A stretch of 64,000 nucleotides of DNA from Cercis canadensis (Eukaryota > Streptophyta > Magnoliopsida > Fabales > Fabaceae), in NCBI GenBank assembly GCA_003255065.1, contig QAOA01006679.1, positions 293,426-357,425 of the forward strand, in the 5' to 3' direction. Position 1 is the first letter of the stretch; every line of letters begins with the position of its first letter. The notes beneath the pieces were generated by a model. That model was given only the letters and a program-made list of their open reading frames with translations. It had not been told where the DNA came from and made no database searches. The position numbers and the translations under genes were made by a program. Of this stretch, positions 36,901-50,178 are shown piece after piece.

Positions 36901-39270
36901 GGTTTTTTCATCCAATAAAAGGAGTGGAGGATGCTAACCTTCATATGAAGGTGAAGAGGTTTAGCATTCCCCTATAACCTTTGAATTTGATCAAACAAAA
37001 TTTGGTTATGCTTGGAGTGAGTTGTATCAAACTGTGTTATTTATGCTTACTTGTTTTCATGAGCAGTAACTGCCCTTTGTAAATTATGCAAAAGTAAGCA
37101 ACTCTTAAGTGTCTGTCTTTCAGTGTCTCTCTTGCTGATATAATTTACACTGGAGGTTGAATGAATTGAATAATTAATCAGTATTCTGGCTCAGTAGCTT
37201 TGATTTTGACATTGATGTGGTTGCTTATTGTCTTCTCCTATTGTTAGACTAAGTTGCTTTATTAGCTCCATTCATTTGTTCCTGTTTACCAACTGAAACA
37301 AGTGCCTAAGGATGGGGATGGTGATCTGTTGCTGTGGAAGGAGAATGTGGTGGACCACAACCTATAACATGTAAATTGCAATAGGCTTATAGACTATTTT
37401 CAGAATATGGTATCTATGATATATTGATATTAAAATTATCTGTTGCCTTTCTATTCGTCAATTAGGAAGTTACTAAAAAAAGAAAATAAATAAATAAACA
37501 AAGGTCATTGCCTTTAGGCTTGGTAAATATGTGGTCTTTTAAGGCCATACCAGTGTCTATCTTGGATAGGGTGTGTCTGCCTCTTTCCTTGGTAGCATAG
37601 CTGTTTGTTGTGGCTTATTAAACTCAACTGATCAATTCTTACTGTTGGGAGACTGAAAATAAAATGTAGAGAATTTCTTTCAACCATTAACATTGTTGTT
37701 TTTCATTTTATGTTATTGCAGAAAAGAATAAATAGATTTCTTGAGCTTAAGAAGTCTGGAAAGAGTTTCAATGCTGAAGTTCGTAATAGGAAAGATTACC
37801 GGAACCCTGACTTCTTGTCGCATGCAGTGACGTATCAGGATATTGATGAAATAGGGTCTTGCTTCAGTAAAGATGTGTTTGACCCGCATGGATATGACCC
37901 AAGCGACTTCTATAATGAAATTGGTCAAGAACTGTTCCTTTCTCCTTCTTTGTTGTTGTGGTTCCCTACACTTGTGTGTTTTTTTATCATATATTACCTC
38001 ATTTTGTCAAGTATTTCAGTGTATGCTCTTGTCCTGGTTCTTTTTTATATGCTTATTTGCATTTGTTGTATTATATGTTGTCATATTTTGTTGGTTACTG
38101 GCAACTAGCAGTCAATGTCTATTATTCTGAAAGGGGATTTAAAGTATTTTATATGACATACCTCCTCTATTTTCTAGATTCCAATGTTGTACTGGTTATA
38201 TATTGTAGAAATGTGTTTTTCTACCCTTTCTAAGATCATTACAAGGTTCTTATTTAGAGTGAAATGCATGGGTAACTTGCCTAATGATGTCTAATATGAC
38301 TCCTTTTTGGCTTGTATCTTTGACAAAACAGAGGTTGATATGAGGCGTGATAGTGATAGGAAAGAGCAAGAGAGGAAGAAAGCACAAAAAGTTGATTTTA
38401 TTTCTGGGGGAGCACAACCAGGAATTATAGCTGCTCCCAGAATCAGCATGCCTATTACAGGTAACTACCTGTAGTGGTGCTTTTCCAATAATATTCATTT
38501 TTCATATGGCTGTTTCATTATGTTTATTGTATATTGACTTATTTACAGGTTCTTCAGCTGTGACTGCTACTGGTTTGCATGTAGTTCCTCCTACAGCTGA
38601 TGCTATCACTCGTGATGGTAGACCGAACAAAAAATCGAAGTGGGATAAGGTATTCATCTAAGCAAGTGGTGATTGCAAATTTTATGACATACTTCATTGT
38701 GCTCAAAAAAATTTTAGTGAATAATTTTTTTTCAGGTGGATAGTGATAGAAAAATTCCTCTGCCCTCTGTGGGGCAGGATTCTGTATCTACTGTTGGAGC
38801 TCATGCAGCAATTTTATCTGCTGCTAATGCTGGTGGTGGATACATGCTATTTGCGTAAGTTTGTGAACACTTTAGAACCTCCTTTATACACACTATTTCT
38901 ATCTTGCACTTTAGATGGGTTAAATAGTTTAACTTAATCTTGAGGTTAGCCACGCAAGCATAGGATCAACAACTCTGTTTACCTTCAGCAAGGAATTATT
39001 AAACTCAGTTTCACTTTAGGTTGAGTTCGAAATGTACAAAACCTGTTTGATTCTATTTGTTTTGTGGTCAACATCACTGTACGAAATGACAGTTGAATTG
39101 CTGGAATATCTGGTGCATTGGATATCATTTTGCTGAAAACTAACATTTAACAATTAAGTTATACAGGTAAGATACACTAATTTTTGTTCTATTGTTTTGA
39201 CAGCCAGCAAAAACGGCGAGAGGCAGAGGAGAAAAGATCTACTGAAAGGAAGTTGGAGAGAAGATCGTGA
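33941..39270 (+). CDS. SAP30-binding protein / HCNGP-like nuclear regulator
   Basis: Eight GT-AG exons give 438 residues: 33941-34342, 34725-34785, 35525-35760, 37722-37923, 38332-38460, 38549-38649, 38736-38854 and 39204-39270. Starts MASGRKQPEGIALLSMYYDE. The N-terminal half is acidic and low-complexity (EEDDEMEDVEEGAEEGE), then RRRGRGRG. Residues about 214-301 (DPLDRFLPPP, KRINRFLELKKSGKSFN, FLSHAVTYQDIDEIGSCFSK, FDPHGYDPSDFYNEI) form the HCNGP domain of SAP30BP proteins. The C-terminus has KKSKWDKVD and a basic helix (QQKRREAEEKRSTERKLERR). The family acts in the nucleus in transcription and, in animals, in splicing; the plant role is inferred. Exon 4 ends at ATTG/GTCAAG, a weak donor. 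An N at 36657 lies in intron 3, outside coding sequence. Confidence 0.93.
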
Positions 39271-42200
39271 GAGCCATTCATTCTTGTTTTTGGAAATTAA
39301 CACTATAAATGGATACAATTGTTCCATGACAATATTGTTTGTACTTGTTTAGAAACTTTGCCAATGTTCATATACCATGTATATTATCCAAAAATGAAAT
39401 TTTTTTTGTTCCAACTGTGCCTTACAGTGTTTTACTTATGTGACTAGTAGTAATATTTGTTAGTAAGCTGATTGGTTGATTTCTTTTCCCTTAACCCCGT
39501 CTTAATAGTTTATTGAATTAATAATGTCGGTGGTGTTGTGATTCACTTTAACAGTTTGCCTTTACATTTGAGCATATTTGGTGTGTGAGAAGTGAAATCT
39601 GCTGATTGTAAACTGCTCTCTACACTAACATCCATATATGAAAAGGTATGGAAATATAAAATCAAAGTTTATGGAAAGAAAATGTCTCTGGGCAAATTTT
39701 TGTTGAGTATTAAGGTCCATTATGATTAAATGTATTATTATGCTAAGAGCAGAGAACTGCTGGATGTTAATATCACCACCTTACAAGAGTGAATGGATAA
39801 AAACTTTAATATGGGCCCTAAGAGTGAACCAGGTTGGTTCAGCTGGTAAATTCGAATTTTATTGTTAACAGTCATTTTTAAGTAGGTAATCTGTAAATAT
39901 TACTATAAACTCTGAATGAGTTTTGTGGCATGCATTAGTTTTAGAATAGAGTAATTTCTTTTTGTCCTAAATTTTTTATTACAAAAAAAAAAGTATCATT
40001 TACCGTACTAGGACACTGTTTCAATTCTGTTTCTTTATTTTAATCTCACTCTTCTCTAGTTTTAACACATACCTTCCTGTATTGTTGTTCACTTGTGTGT
40101 CTAAAAAATTCATAGTATTAGGGTTTGCTCAATTTCAATAAAAATGTTGCCTTCGCTCTGAAATGCCGCTTGTTGCAGTTATTTGGCACTAATGTACGGC
40201 AAACAAATGGGAAAAGGTATTTTGCACAAAACGAGGTTCAGCCAAACAATTAAGAAAAAAAGTGACATGGATTAGGTAGCAGGGTTGTGGAAGATTTGAT
40301 TGATTGCAGAATAGCAGTGTTGAAAAAGTGGCACCAAGTGGCTGCTGTACAGCTATTGATGCTCTATGTATCCTGGCCTCAATGAAGCCGAAGTGTGAAA
40401 CCGTGCACATATTTGTCGTTCTTCCTTTGCCACAACTTATATTAGTTAAGAACAATTGGTCACCCCAAAGTCATTCTTTGTCATGATTATTATTTTTATT
40501 ATGGTTTCCTAGTGACTAGTAGCATTAATCAGATTAAAAATAAAAGAGCACGGGGTCTAACTCTTTGCTCATCAAGAAAAGAGAAAAAAAAAAAAAAAGT
40601 GTAGAAATTAAGAACAACCTAGAATCACTATGAGCTTGATCTCTACCATGTTGATCTTCAAGAAAATGTTTCATAAAATCTCATTTCAAATTTGTTAAAC
40701 AATATCTCCAATAATTTACTTGATGCCTTGAGTCTTACTCATATCTCTTTTACTCTTTGACATGGCAATGTAACTAGTCTTTTTTTTTTTTTCTTTGATT
40801 ACACGATGACATAAAAATTCGAACCATTGCTCTTTTATAAATTACTTAGACTCTTCAATGCCGGATTATCTACATATTTCACGGCATACTAAACCTTATT
40901 GTATTGCCAAAGTGGAATTGGAGTGAGTGAATGCAGAATGTTCCCTTTTGAGAGGGCTAATATAGATTGTAAAATGTCAAACAACTAGACAGAGGAGTAG
41001 AATCCGGGAACAGATATCAAAATCCCAAAAGTTAAGTATTGAAATTGGGCGAGGTGGGACCAAATTTGGAACCATTTCCTTGTCATGTATTTGTAAGAAG
41101 GTCAAAATCATATACACTTTATCTACATTAGCATGGTTTCCAGTTCCACGTCCAAGCCGAAAGGAGCAAAAAAGAATTAAGAAAAGAAAAAGGACCCCAT
41201 CCTAGTCATCTATCTCTATGAGAGGACCTCATATCTTTGTTACTTTTTTGTATCAACATCTTCTATTCTTGAAGGACACCTTCCAATCATATTCTTTATG
41301 ACAGTTATTGGCATGTTTTGGTTTCTATTCAACATACCCATCATTTACTTTGGTCAGCATCCACAGCAACTCCACAAGAGCATCATATCCTTCTTGACTT
41401 GTTGCTTTCTTGGTTTAGAGTTTAGACCATTTTGGACCCATTGAAAAAGAGAAAGAAAAGGAAAAGATGAAGTCTAGCTTCAAGTTTTAATGCACAAAGC
41501 TATAGCACTAAGAATCCCTTTTATGACCAACTTTGGTTCTTGGTTGTTTACCGGATATACCTAGGCATTGTGCCTTTAGAGATAACTTAGGAGAATCATT
41601 TTGCTTCCTTTTGCATCTTTTAGTCTCAAAAGGAAGGCTAAATGTACTTTTTGCTGACCACTTTTCATCATGTGAATACAAACGCATCATAGCTTCGAGG
41701 GGATAATGTCTCTTCGAAAATGTGCTTTAATGAAAATTTAAAATTGTACTAATTACATATTTCTTGCCTTTACACAACAGTTGTGGCAGTAACATTGGTA
41801 TATAGATAGCATTGCTTTAAATTTTGATATGCTTTTAGTCAATAGTTATGTAAAAGGGGATTTCTAAGTTACCATCGCTAAAAGTGCATAATAGAATTAC
41901 ACCCCAAAATCATCGATTTGATCAAAAGCAACTTTATGTTTTTTGATTCAGTGCAAATAGTTAGTTCTCTACTAAACAGTATAATCAAGGTCACAGAATG
42001 TAGGATAACAAATTTTTTTGGTAGAGGTAATTTAGAAACTTCTAAAATTGTGAACACAAGATTCTATGAATATTCTCATGGAAAGTTTTCTAAGATCAGT
42101 TTTATTTTTTGGGAAAAGAAGAGAGGGGGGGATGCTTCTGCAAAACCACAATCTGAATCAAAGAATCTCTTCAGAAAAAAACTTTATAATGAAAGTACTT

Positions 42201-45007
42201 GTCTGACGCGAGACTTTTATATGTTTATATCCAAAAAGAGAAAAAGAAAATAAAGATTAAGACACATTTTGTGCTCAAACTTTTAATTTTTGTTAGATAG
42301 AGGCAGAGGCTTTGCTTCCAAGTTCTGACCAACATCTATGTTTCAGAGCTATATATATGCTCACCTTATTTATATCACTCTCTCAGATACTTCTTTCCCT
42401 TCACTTTTGAGCCTATAAGAGGGGAAAAAAGAAGAAAACGGAGCAGTTTCTCTTCTTAATGGGTAAACAACTAAACAACATTAATTAGTTTTAAAACTGG
42501 TTTTTCTTTTTATTTATTAACTTTACATGGTAATTGGTGATACCATGTATCAAGACCTTAGGACAAGGATCTTTCCAGGCTTTATGGACTTTGTTTGCCT
42601 TGATTTATCATTTTCTTGTCTCCAGAAAATACCTATTGAACCCATTTCTGATTCTGGGTGAAGAAAAGTTTGACAGTAAGACCAATGAGCTCATCTGCAG
42701 AAGGGAAAAAAATAATAAAAAGATGACTAACGTTAATCTATTAGTTTAAAAGATAACTCTAATATGTCCATTTTACACATTAACTATAATTTCTTGCACC
42801 TATTTTTCTCTTTCTTCATCTTTCTGTCTTTGTTTTCTTTAACTTTTTTGGTTCCATAAAGAGAAAAAGTAATAAAAAGGGGGGATTCTACACTTATGAC
42901 AGAACCTACAATGTGATCAATGCATAAAGTGTTTGAGGCTTTGCATGAATAGGTCATATTTTATGCAAGAAAATGATCGTTATACACCATATACGAAACG
43001 TCATTTGATTATTCTCAATCAAATTCAAATGTTATTTAACATGCAGAATGTCAGACAAAATAATCGTAAAGAAAATCCAAATAATTAACGACACTCTTGA
43101 TAAAATATACCCATGATCTCAGTGAAAACTAAAAATAAATAATAAATTTGTTTTCTTAATTTTAATATTTACATTCTTTTTGTTTGTTTGCGCAAGAATA
43201 CATCTTAATGTTGAGCACAAAATATTTCATTATGGAGATCTGTATTCAAATCCCATTTGGACTTGATGGATGTGATGAGATTATGGAAGAGAATATAATA
43301 TCTCAACTATGTAGCTTTTTCTTTTTTCTTTGTTTTTGGTGAATCAAAAATTTAAGAATTAACTAAGTTAAATTAGGATAAAAACAAGACTCATGTAGAA
43401 TATCTTATCAAGGAATTCTTATGGGCTTGAACTCAAACTATTGAACTAAGAATCAAAGTTTCTCACGCTAAATCAAATATCCCTTAATCATGTTGTGTAG
43501 CCTTTAATTAAAAGAAAAAAAAAAAAAAAAAANAAAAAAAAAACACCATTCTTTCTTCTTTTTTCTCAATTTGTTTATTTTTGAAAGTTGGTTGGCCAGT
43601 TCCTGTTAGATGGAGATGGTCAGAGCGGTAAATATGATGAAAAGCACTGGCATGGCACTGCAAGAAAAAAAAAACAGTGAAAAATGAGAAGCATGTTACA
43701 TGATACATGTTCCATGTATGTACTGCTGTCTTGGGCTCCAATATCTAAGCTATTTGTCTGAACTTTGAAGCGTGATCAGAGAGACGTTAGAGATTCGTAC
43801 TCTTACACTGTTCAGTTCCTTCACACGTCGCTGCTGCTTACTCACAAGTCACAACCTTATATCTTCCTTCTTTTTCTGTTAAAACTGAAACTAACTGTTA
43901 ACTGTACAGCTTACAAAAATTTCAAAAAAAAATCATGGTATGAATTATAAAATAAAAAATAAATTAAAGACAAAGACAATTAAAAAAGAGAAAGATATAA
44001 GAGATTCTAATTTGGCTTAAGTTATTTGACGACAAAGGTACTGTTTAGGCTGACATAATTATATCTTAATTTAAGTGTGTTGTTTATCTTTTGGAATATC
44101 TAACTATATATAAGATCGAAACAAGGATTTCAAACATAATTGACATACTTATTATTATTCCTATACGTGCTACAAATAGATTCAAAATCATTAAATGAGT
44201 GTGACAATAATTAATTCTTTTCTAATTATATACAAAAGGTTTATATTTTATCAATTCAACTTGAAAAACTTTATCACAAAAGAGAAAATGATTGCCAATA
44301 CGTCAATTTAGTAACATATATGATATATTCTAAAACTTTCCATGTTTAAAATCTAGTATATCTGTGTTTTTTTTTTTTTTTGTCCTTGGGTAATCTAGTA
44401 TAAAAGAATAGGACAAGAAATCCCACATTATTTCTCATTAATCTTGCATATAACTTTTGTGAAAAGCATGTACGTGTAAGTAAGTCAAACTTAATTAAAC
44501 TCTGCATAAAAAAAAAATAATAACGTTTGTGGGATGGTACTCTTTTTTCTTTTTTTCCTTGCTGTCATTATTCATTTTTTTTATATTTTTTTTTCCAACG
44601 GGCTATTCCAAAAGTGACCATAGGAGTTACAAAAGAAAAATCCTCATTTATTTTCATTCCTTTTTCTTTCAACCTTTTTGGGTTAAAAAATGTTATTATT
44701 CATATAGATAGAATCCTAGACAAAGTACATTTTCATTTTTGGTAAAAAAACGATAATAACAAGGTGAAAAACAGACTTTTTTTTATGGGTCAAAGGTAAA
44801 AGCATATTGCAATAAATGATTTTCACCCCCACAGGCCACACTTACTAATTTCCTTATGGGAGTAAACTTTCAAGCAAAGTTCCAACGAGAGTTGAGTTGT
44901 AAAAAATTAATGGGAACAGTGAGGCAACGGTAACATTCAGTTCAGATTTTTGGATGTTCCTTAAGGGGCATTTTCGGATTATGGGAAAAAAGTTAACGGA
45001 ACCTTTG
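39271..45007. other. 5.7 kb without a recognisable gene
   Basis: Starts with the 3' UTR of the preceding gene. The rest is AT-rich with homopolymers and a single N at 43533 inside a poly-A tract. Short frames (40304-40486, 41918-42253, 42534-42749, 43741-43508) have no homology that I recognise. TATATATA near 42350 followed by CT-rich sequence resembles a promoter, but no coding region follows. Confidence 0.45.
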
Positions 45008-45015
45008 TATATAAA
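45008..45015 (+). promoter_or_regulatory. TATA box of the NAT gene
   Basis: TATATAAA sits 368 bp upstream of the ATG at 45376. It is followed by a pyrimidine-rich leader, placing a transcription start near 45040 and implying a 5' UTR of about 330 nt. Confidence 0.55.
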
Positions 45016-45245
45016 TCAAAAGCACAGAGACAGTGAGAGATACAGAGCACGAACTCACAAAGGCAAGGACTTCACTAGTGGGCAGCAATTGCAAATCTTT
45101 CTCTTCCTCCTCTGTTCTCTCTCTAAACTTTTTCTCTCTTTTTGACTCCCATCACCCATTGTCTTTTTCTTTCTCCATTGCGGTTCTCAACATCATTTAT
45201 TGACTCTCTGTTTCTTCCCCTCTTCTCTCTGTAAGAAATTATTGG

Positions 45246-45274
45246 CCTTCTTCTTCTTCTTCTTCTTCTTCTTC
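45246..45274 (+). repeat. (CTT)n microsatellite in NAT 5' UTR
   Basis: About ten CTT units in the leader upstream of the NAT start codon, in a longer CT-rich stretch. Confidence 0.85.
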
Positions 45275-45315
45275 AGATTCTTCTTTTTCTCTCTATCTCT
45301 GTGTCTCCCTCTCTT

Positions 45316-45333
45316 ATGCTTCAAAAGCAGTGA
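45316..45333 (+). other. Short uORF in the NAT leader
   Basis: ATG CTT CAA AAG CAG TGA encodes five residues and ends 42 nt before the main start. It is the only upstream ATG I noticed between the proposed transcription start and the coding region. Confidence 0.5.
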
Positions 45334-45375
45334 AATTTGGGTGCAAGATCAAATTTTGCAAAGTGGGTTGTGATC

Positions 45376-48300
45376 ATGGCAGCTCCAAAGGCAGAAGAGA
45401 TAAGCCACCCACCAATGGACCAGCTTCAAGGCTTAGAGTACTGCATAGATTCAAACCCATCTTGGGGTAAGATTTTCTAAGCTGCATTTTTTGTTTTTTC
45501 GACTGATTTGGGTTTTACCCACTTTGATTTTTTTACCATTTAAGTGATATCTCTTTGTTTTGCTCTGTAACAGCTGAGACTATAGCTCTGGGGTTCCAGC
45601 ATTACATTTTGGCCTTAGGAACTGCAGTGATGATCCCTTCATTCCTTGTTCCTTTGATGGGTGGAAGTGATGTATGCCATCCCCAATTTTTTTTTTTTTT
45701 TTGTTTGCTTCGTTTAATCATTCTCATTGATTCTGATATCTTTAAGCATCTCATTTTTTTTTTCTTTCAAAAAAGCATTTTTTTTAAATGTTTGGTTTTG
45801 TTATGAGCTGGGTGGGTCCCACCATGGAGGAAATTAGAGACTCTGAGTGGGAAAAGTTTCTCATGGTTTTTGTCTTTTGCATTGGCCTAGAGGATGGGTT
45901 TTGTATTTTATTTTTACATTTATTAATTTGATGGTTTCAGGATGATAAAGTGAGGGTGGTACAGACTCTGCTTTTTGTTGAAGGAGTTAATACACTTCTG
46001 CAGACACTGTTTGGAACTAGGTTACCAACAGTGATAGGAGGCTCTTATGCATTCATGGTCCCTATTATATCCATAATCCATGATCCATCATTGGCGAGTA
46101 TTGCGGACCAACATTTGGTTAGTACATTTCGTTGATATTTATTTCATATTTTATCTAAAATTCACTTTAATTTGAACTTTATAATAGTTATGGGCAATCT
46201 AAACAAATTATTGTGAATGACCCATTCTCAGCNTTATATCCATAATACATGATCCATCATTGGCGAGTATTGCGGACCAACATTTGGTTAGTACATTTCT
46301 TTGATATTTATTTCATATTTTATCTAAAATTCACTTTAATTTGAACTTTATAATAGTTATGGGCAATCTAAACAAATTATTGTGAATGACCCATTCTCAG
46401 CTTGAGAAAGAATTTACAATTAATTTGCTCATGAGGACACCTAGTGCTGGTGAAATTAGACCTTGACCCTTGGGCAGGACAAGGTGTCCACCTCACAATT
46501 GAAGAGCGAATGGTTAAGTGTAAGAAGTTAAGAATAATACTAGTTGCACATTGTTTTATCTCAAGGCTGTGCATGAGTATACATGTTTGTATCTGACTTC
46601 AACTTGCCCAACATTTTATGTAAAGTCAATTGAATTTAGATATAGACAGTGTACTAGTATGTATAGCGGTAAAAGAAAGTGATGTGTAAGTAGCATTATT
46701 CTAAAATTACACAGTTGGTCCGTTTTTCCCAATTGAAGGGCCAATGATTGAGTGTAAGAATAATGCTACTTGCACATTACTTCCTCTCACAACTACGCAT
46801 ACTAGTACCTCACAATTGAAGAGCCAATGGTTAAGTGTAAGAAGTTAAGAGTAATATTAGTTGCACATTGCTTTATCTCAAGGTTGTGCGTGAGTACACG
46901 TGTTTGTATTTGACTTCAACTTGCCCCACATTTTATGTAAAGTCAATTGAATTTAGATATAGATAGTGTACTAGTATGTATAGGGGTAAGAGAAAATGAT
47001 GTGTAAGTAGCATTATTCTAAAATTATACAGTTAGTCATTTTTTCCCAATTGAAGAGCCAATGGTTGAGTGTAAGAATAATACTAATTGCACATTACTTT
47101 CTTTCACAACTACGTATATCAGTACACATGTTTACATTTGAGTTCAAGTGGCCTAATTGAATAAAGCTTAAGTGTAGGGTCAATTGAATTCAAATGTAGG
47201 TATGTGTATTGGTGTGCGCAATTATAAAGGAAGTGACGTGTAACTAACATTGTTCTAAAACTACACACAATTGCTCCTTTTGGGTATGATCTGAGGCATA
47301 CACATTTTCCTGAAAATGTCTTCTTTACTTCCCATTTATCACAAGAAAAAGTACTCATTACTCATTAACAGTTTGGAGAATGTGGGAGCTAAAATTAATG
47401 CCTTTCCATTTATTTCCAGAGATTCCTTAACACCATGAGAGCAGTCCAAGGTGCTTTGATAGTAGGATCAAGCATACAAATTATTTTGGGGTATAGTCAA
47501 CTGTGGGCCATCTGTTCCAGGTAAGTTCTTTTTATCTGAAGTGCATATAATAATGACAATTAAATTATATTTTATACATCTAATAATTACTCTCATTCAC
47601 CTTTCTATGCAGATTTTTCAGCCCACTTGGAATGGTTCCAGTAATAGCATTAGTTGGTTTTGGATTGTTTGATAGAGGTTTCCCTGTGGTATGGCAATAA
47701 TTCATATTAATATTCACTAATTTTGCTCTTGAAATTTCCATACTAAGAACCTTGAAACTATCTCTTCTTGGCTCATACTATTTGGCTAACTGTTTTAACT
47801 TTTCTCTTTTTCAGGTTGGACGATGTGTTGAAATCGGAATTCCAATGTTAATCTTGTTCATAGCATTCTCTCAGGTACTAATTTTTCTGTGTCTATTCAT
47901 AATTTAAACAGATTCATCTACAAATAGTTTAAAGAAGCTGTGTTTTCTGATTGTAATGCTTGTTTGTATGCAGTACTTGAAAAACTTTCAGACTAGAAAA
48001 CTACCAATACTAGAGCGATTTGCTCTCCTCATATCAACCACAGTGATATGGGCATATGCGCATCTCTTAACAGCAAGCGGAGCATACAGACACCGGCCCG
48101 AAATAACCCAATTGAATTGCAGAACAGACAAGGCCAACCTCATTTCTTCTGCTCCATGGTTAGTACCAAAAGCATCTTAAACTAGTTGAATTCTTTGAAT
48201 ATTTAACTCATTAAAATACAACTGCATACACTAGTGTAACCAAAATTCTGAGAGCAGAAAAGGAATTCCACACAAAAAAAATTGATCATATTGTGGAATT

Positions 48301-49804
48301 ATTACAATAATAACTCTTGATCATATTGTGTGCAGGATAAAGATTCCATACCCTCTTCAGTGGGGTGCTCCTACATTTGATGCTGGTCATTCTTTTGGAA
48401 TGATGGCTGCTGTTTTAGTCTCATTGATTGAGGTATGAGATTTACAAAAACTAATGTGAATTCAAAAGCTATTGCTAGATTAATCAGTGATTAAAAATCT
48501 AATATTTTATATGCAGTCAACTGGGGCATACAAAGCTGCATCGCGTCTGGCAAGCGCCACGCCACCTCCTGCTCATGTTCTGAGCCGTGGTATTGGTTGG
48601 CAGGGAATTGGGATCTTGCTGAATGGGCTTTTTGGAACATTGACAGGTTCATCAGTGTCTGTGTAAGTGCTATTTCATCTTGATCTTTACTTCCGTAGGA
48701 CTTGAATTGATTGCTTTATGACAATCACAGAGAGAATGTGGGGCTTCTTGGAAGCACTCGTGTTGGCAGCCGCAGGGTCATTCAAATTTCAGCTGGCTTT
48801 ATGATATTCTTCTCAATGTTAGGTGAGTGACAATATATTACATATAGAGATAGACCAATATAAGTGATTTGACTACCTTTAGTAATGTTCATTAAACACA
48901 ACTTGTTTGTTTCTGCAGGAAAGTTTGGAGCTTTATTTGCATCAATTCCCTTCCCCATATTTGCTGCTGTATATTGTGTTTTGTTTGGTCTTGTGGGTGA
49001 GTATCACCACCATTTCACCTTTGACTTTATCTGAGCATCTCTTTGCTTCCTTTCTCTTTAGATAACAGTTACTCTTTCTGTTTTTTCAGCTTCAGTGGGG
49101 CTATCATTTTTGCAGTTCACTAACATGAACTCATTGAGGAACCTCTTTATTACCGGTGTTGCCCTCTTCTTAGGCTTATCTATTCCTGAGTATTTCAGGG
49201 AGTACACAGCCAAGGCCCTTCATAGTCCTGCTCATACCAGAGCTGGATGGGTGAGTTTGTTATTTCATCTGTATTATAAAGTATTTCAATCATATAAATA
49301 GAGAGCTTTTGAGAAGCAAAAATTTTTAACTTTCAAAAATGCTCTGTTTTTTCTGCATGTGTAGTTGTAACTGAGGGTTCTTCTTGGTATTATTTAAGTC
49401 AGTTTCAATGGATGAAATGGGATATATGTCTTAAACAATCCTTAGAAAGTGACAATGTGACATATCAAATTATCCATTTGCTGCTTCTATGTGTACATGT
49501 ATGCTTGTTTATGAAGCAATATCTTGTGACCATATCATTATTTATAAGAAAATGAGAAGGAAGAGTAACTTTGTGTTGTTTGGCTTTGCAGTTCAATGAT
49601 TTCCTAAATACTATTTTCTTCTCATCCTCAACTGTTGCATTGATCGTTGCGGTGTTCTTGGATAACACACTTGACTACAAGGATAGTGGCAAGGACAGGG
49701 GAATGCCCTGGTGGGCTAAGTTTCGGACGTTTAAAGGAGATAGCCGGAATGAGGAGTTCTACACTCTCCCTTTCAACCTCAACCGGTGGTTCCCTCCATC
49801 CTAA
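45376..49804 (+). CDS. NAT2-like: Nucleobase-ascorbate transporter, NAT1/NAT2 type
   Basis: Thirteen exons give 524 residues: 45376-45466, 45574-45671, 45941-46117, 47420-47520, 47613-47688, 47815-47874, 47974-48158, 48336-48432, 48517-48662, 48731-48822, 48919-48996, 49090-49250 and 49592-49804. It starts MAAPKAEEISHPPMDQLQGL and ends FNLNRWFPPS. Family marks: QH in the first membrane helix (GFQHYILALG, residues 39-40) and the NAT signature ENVGLLGSTR (345-354). The protein is strongly hydrophobic, consistent with the 14-helix UraA/NAT fold. The family imports purines or uracil with protons at the plasma membrane. As I recall, Arabidopsis NAT2 has the same length; NAT1 versus NAT2 is not resolved. 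A single N and a false copy of exon 3 lie in intron 3. Confidence 0.95.
46065..46401. repeat. 168-bp duplication split by a single N (assembly artefact)
   Basis: 46065-46232 and 46234-46401 have equal length and differ at about two bases, with N at 46233 between them. The copy boundary falls exactly at the N. The unit contains the last 53 bp of NAT exon 3 plus its donor and intron start, so the second copy looks like a spurious partial exon. Best explained as an unmerged contig overlap. Confidence 0.9.
46491..47124. repeat. 317-bp tandem duplication in NAT intron 3
   Basis: Two units (46491-46807 and 46808-47124), each starting CCTCACAATTGAAGAG, differ by about 15-20 substitutions. They have no N at the junction, so this duplication is real and older. 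Each unit contains inverted words: GTAAGTAGCATTATTCT (about 46686) and AGAATAATGCTACTTGC (about 46757). This suggests MITE-derived sequence. Confidence 0.85.
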
Positions 49805-50178
49805 TACTTGTATCATACATAAAAGAGGTTAGAGGAAAAGCATCATTTCCAGATAAGGATTCTATGATGATCAGTGTGAGAGTGAAGAAAGAAAGATTTA
49901 TGTATTTTCATTAACTTATATAGCTGAATTGAATTATTTTATATAATAGAACAAATTTATTTGTTCCTTGATTTCATTTCTTATTCAATATAATTATAAC
50001 CACCTTTGTGGTGTGATTTTTGAGTTTGAGTCTAATTATACCATCTGAGTTACTAAGTTAGATGGTGAAGCAATCAAGTTCAGTTGGTTGCCATGATTTT
50101 TGCATCTATGTTTGAAAATGCCAAGACAAAAAATCAATCACTAATGAATTCATCTCAAAAGAGTATAAACATTACAAG

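Noticed and set aside
42340..42475. TATATATA plus CT-rich stretch and ATGGGTAAACAACTAAACAA as a gene start
   Set aside because: The frame stops almost at once and no downstream exon was found.
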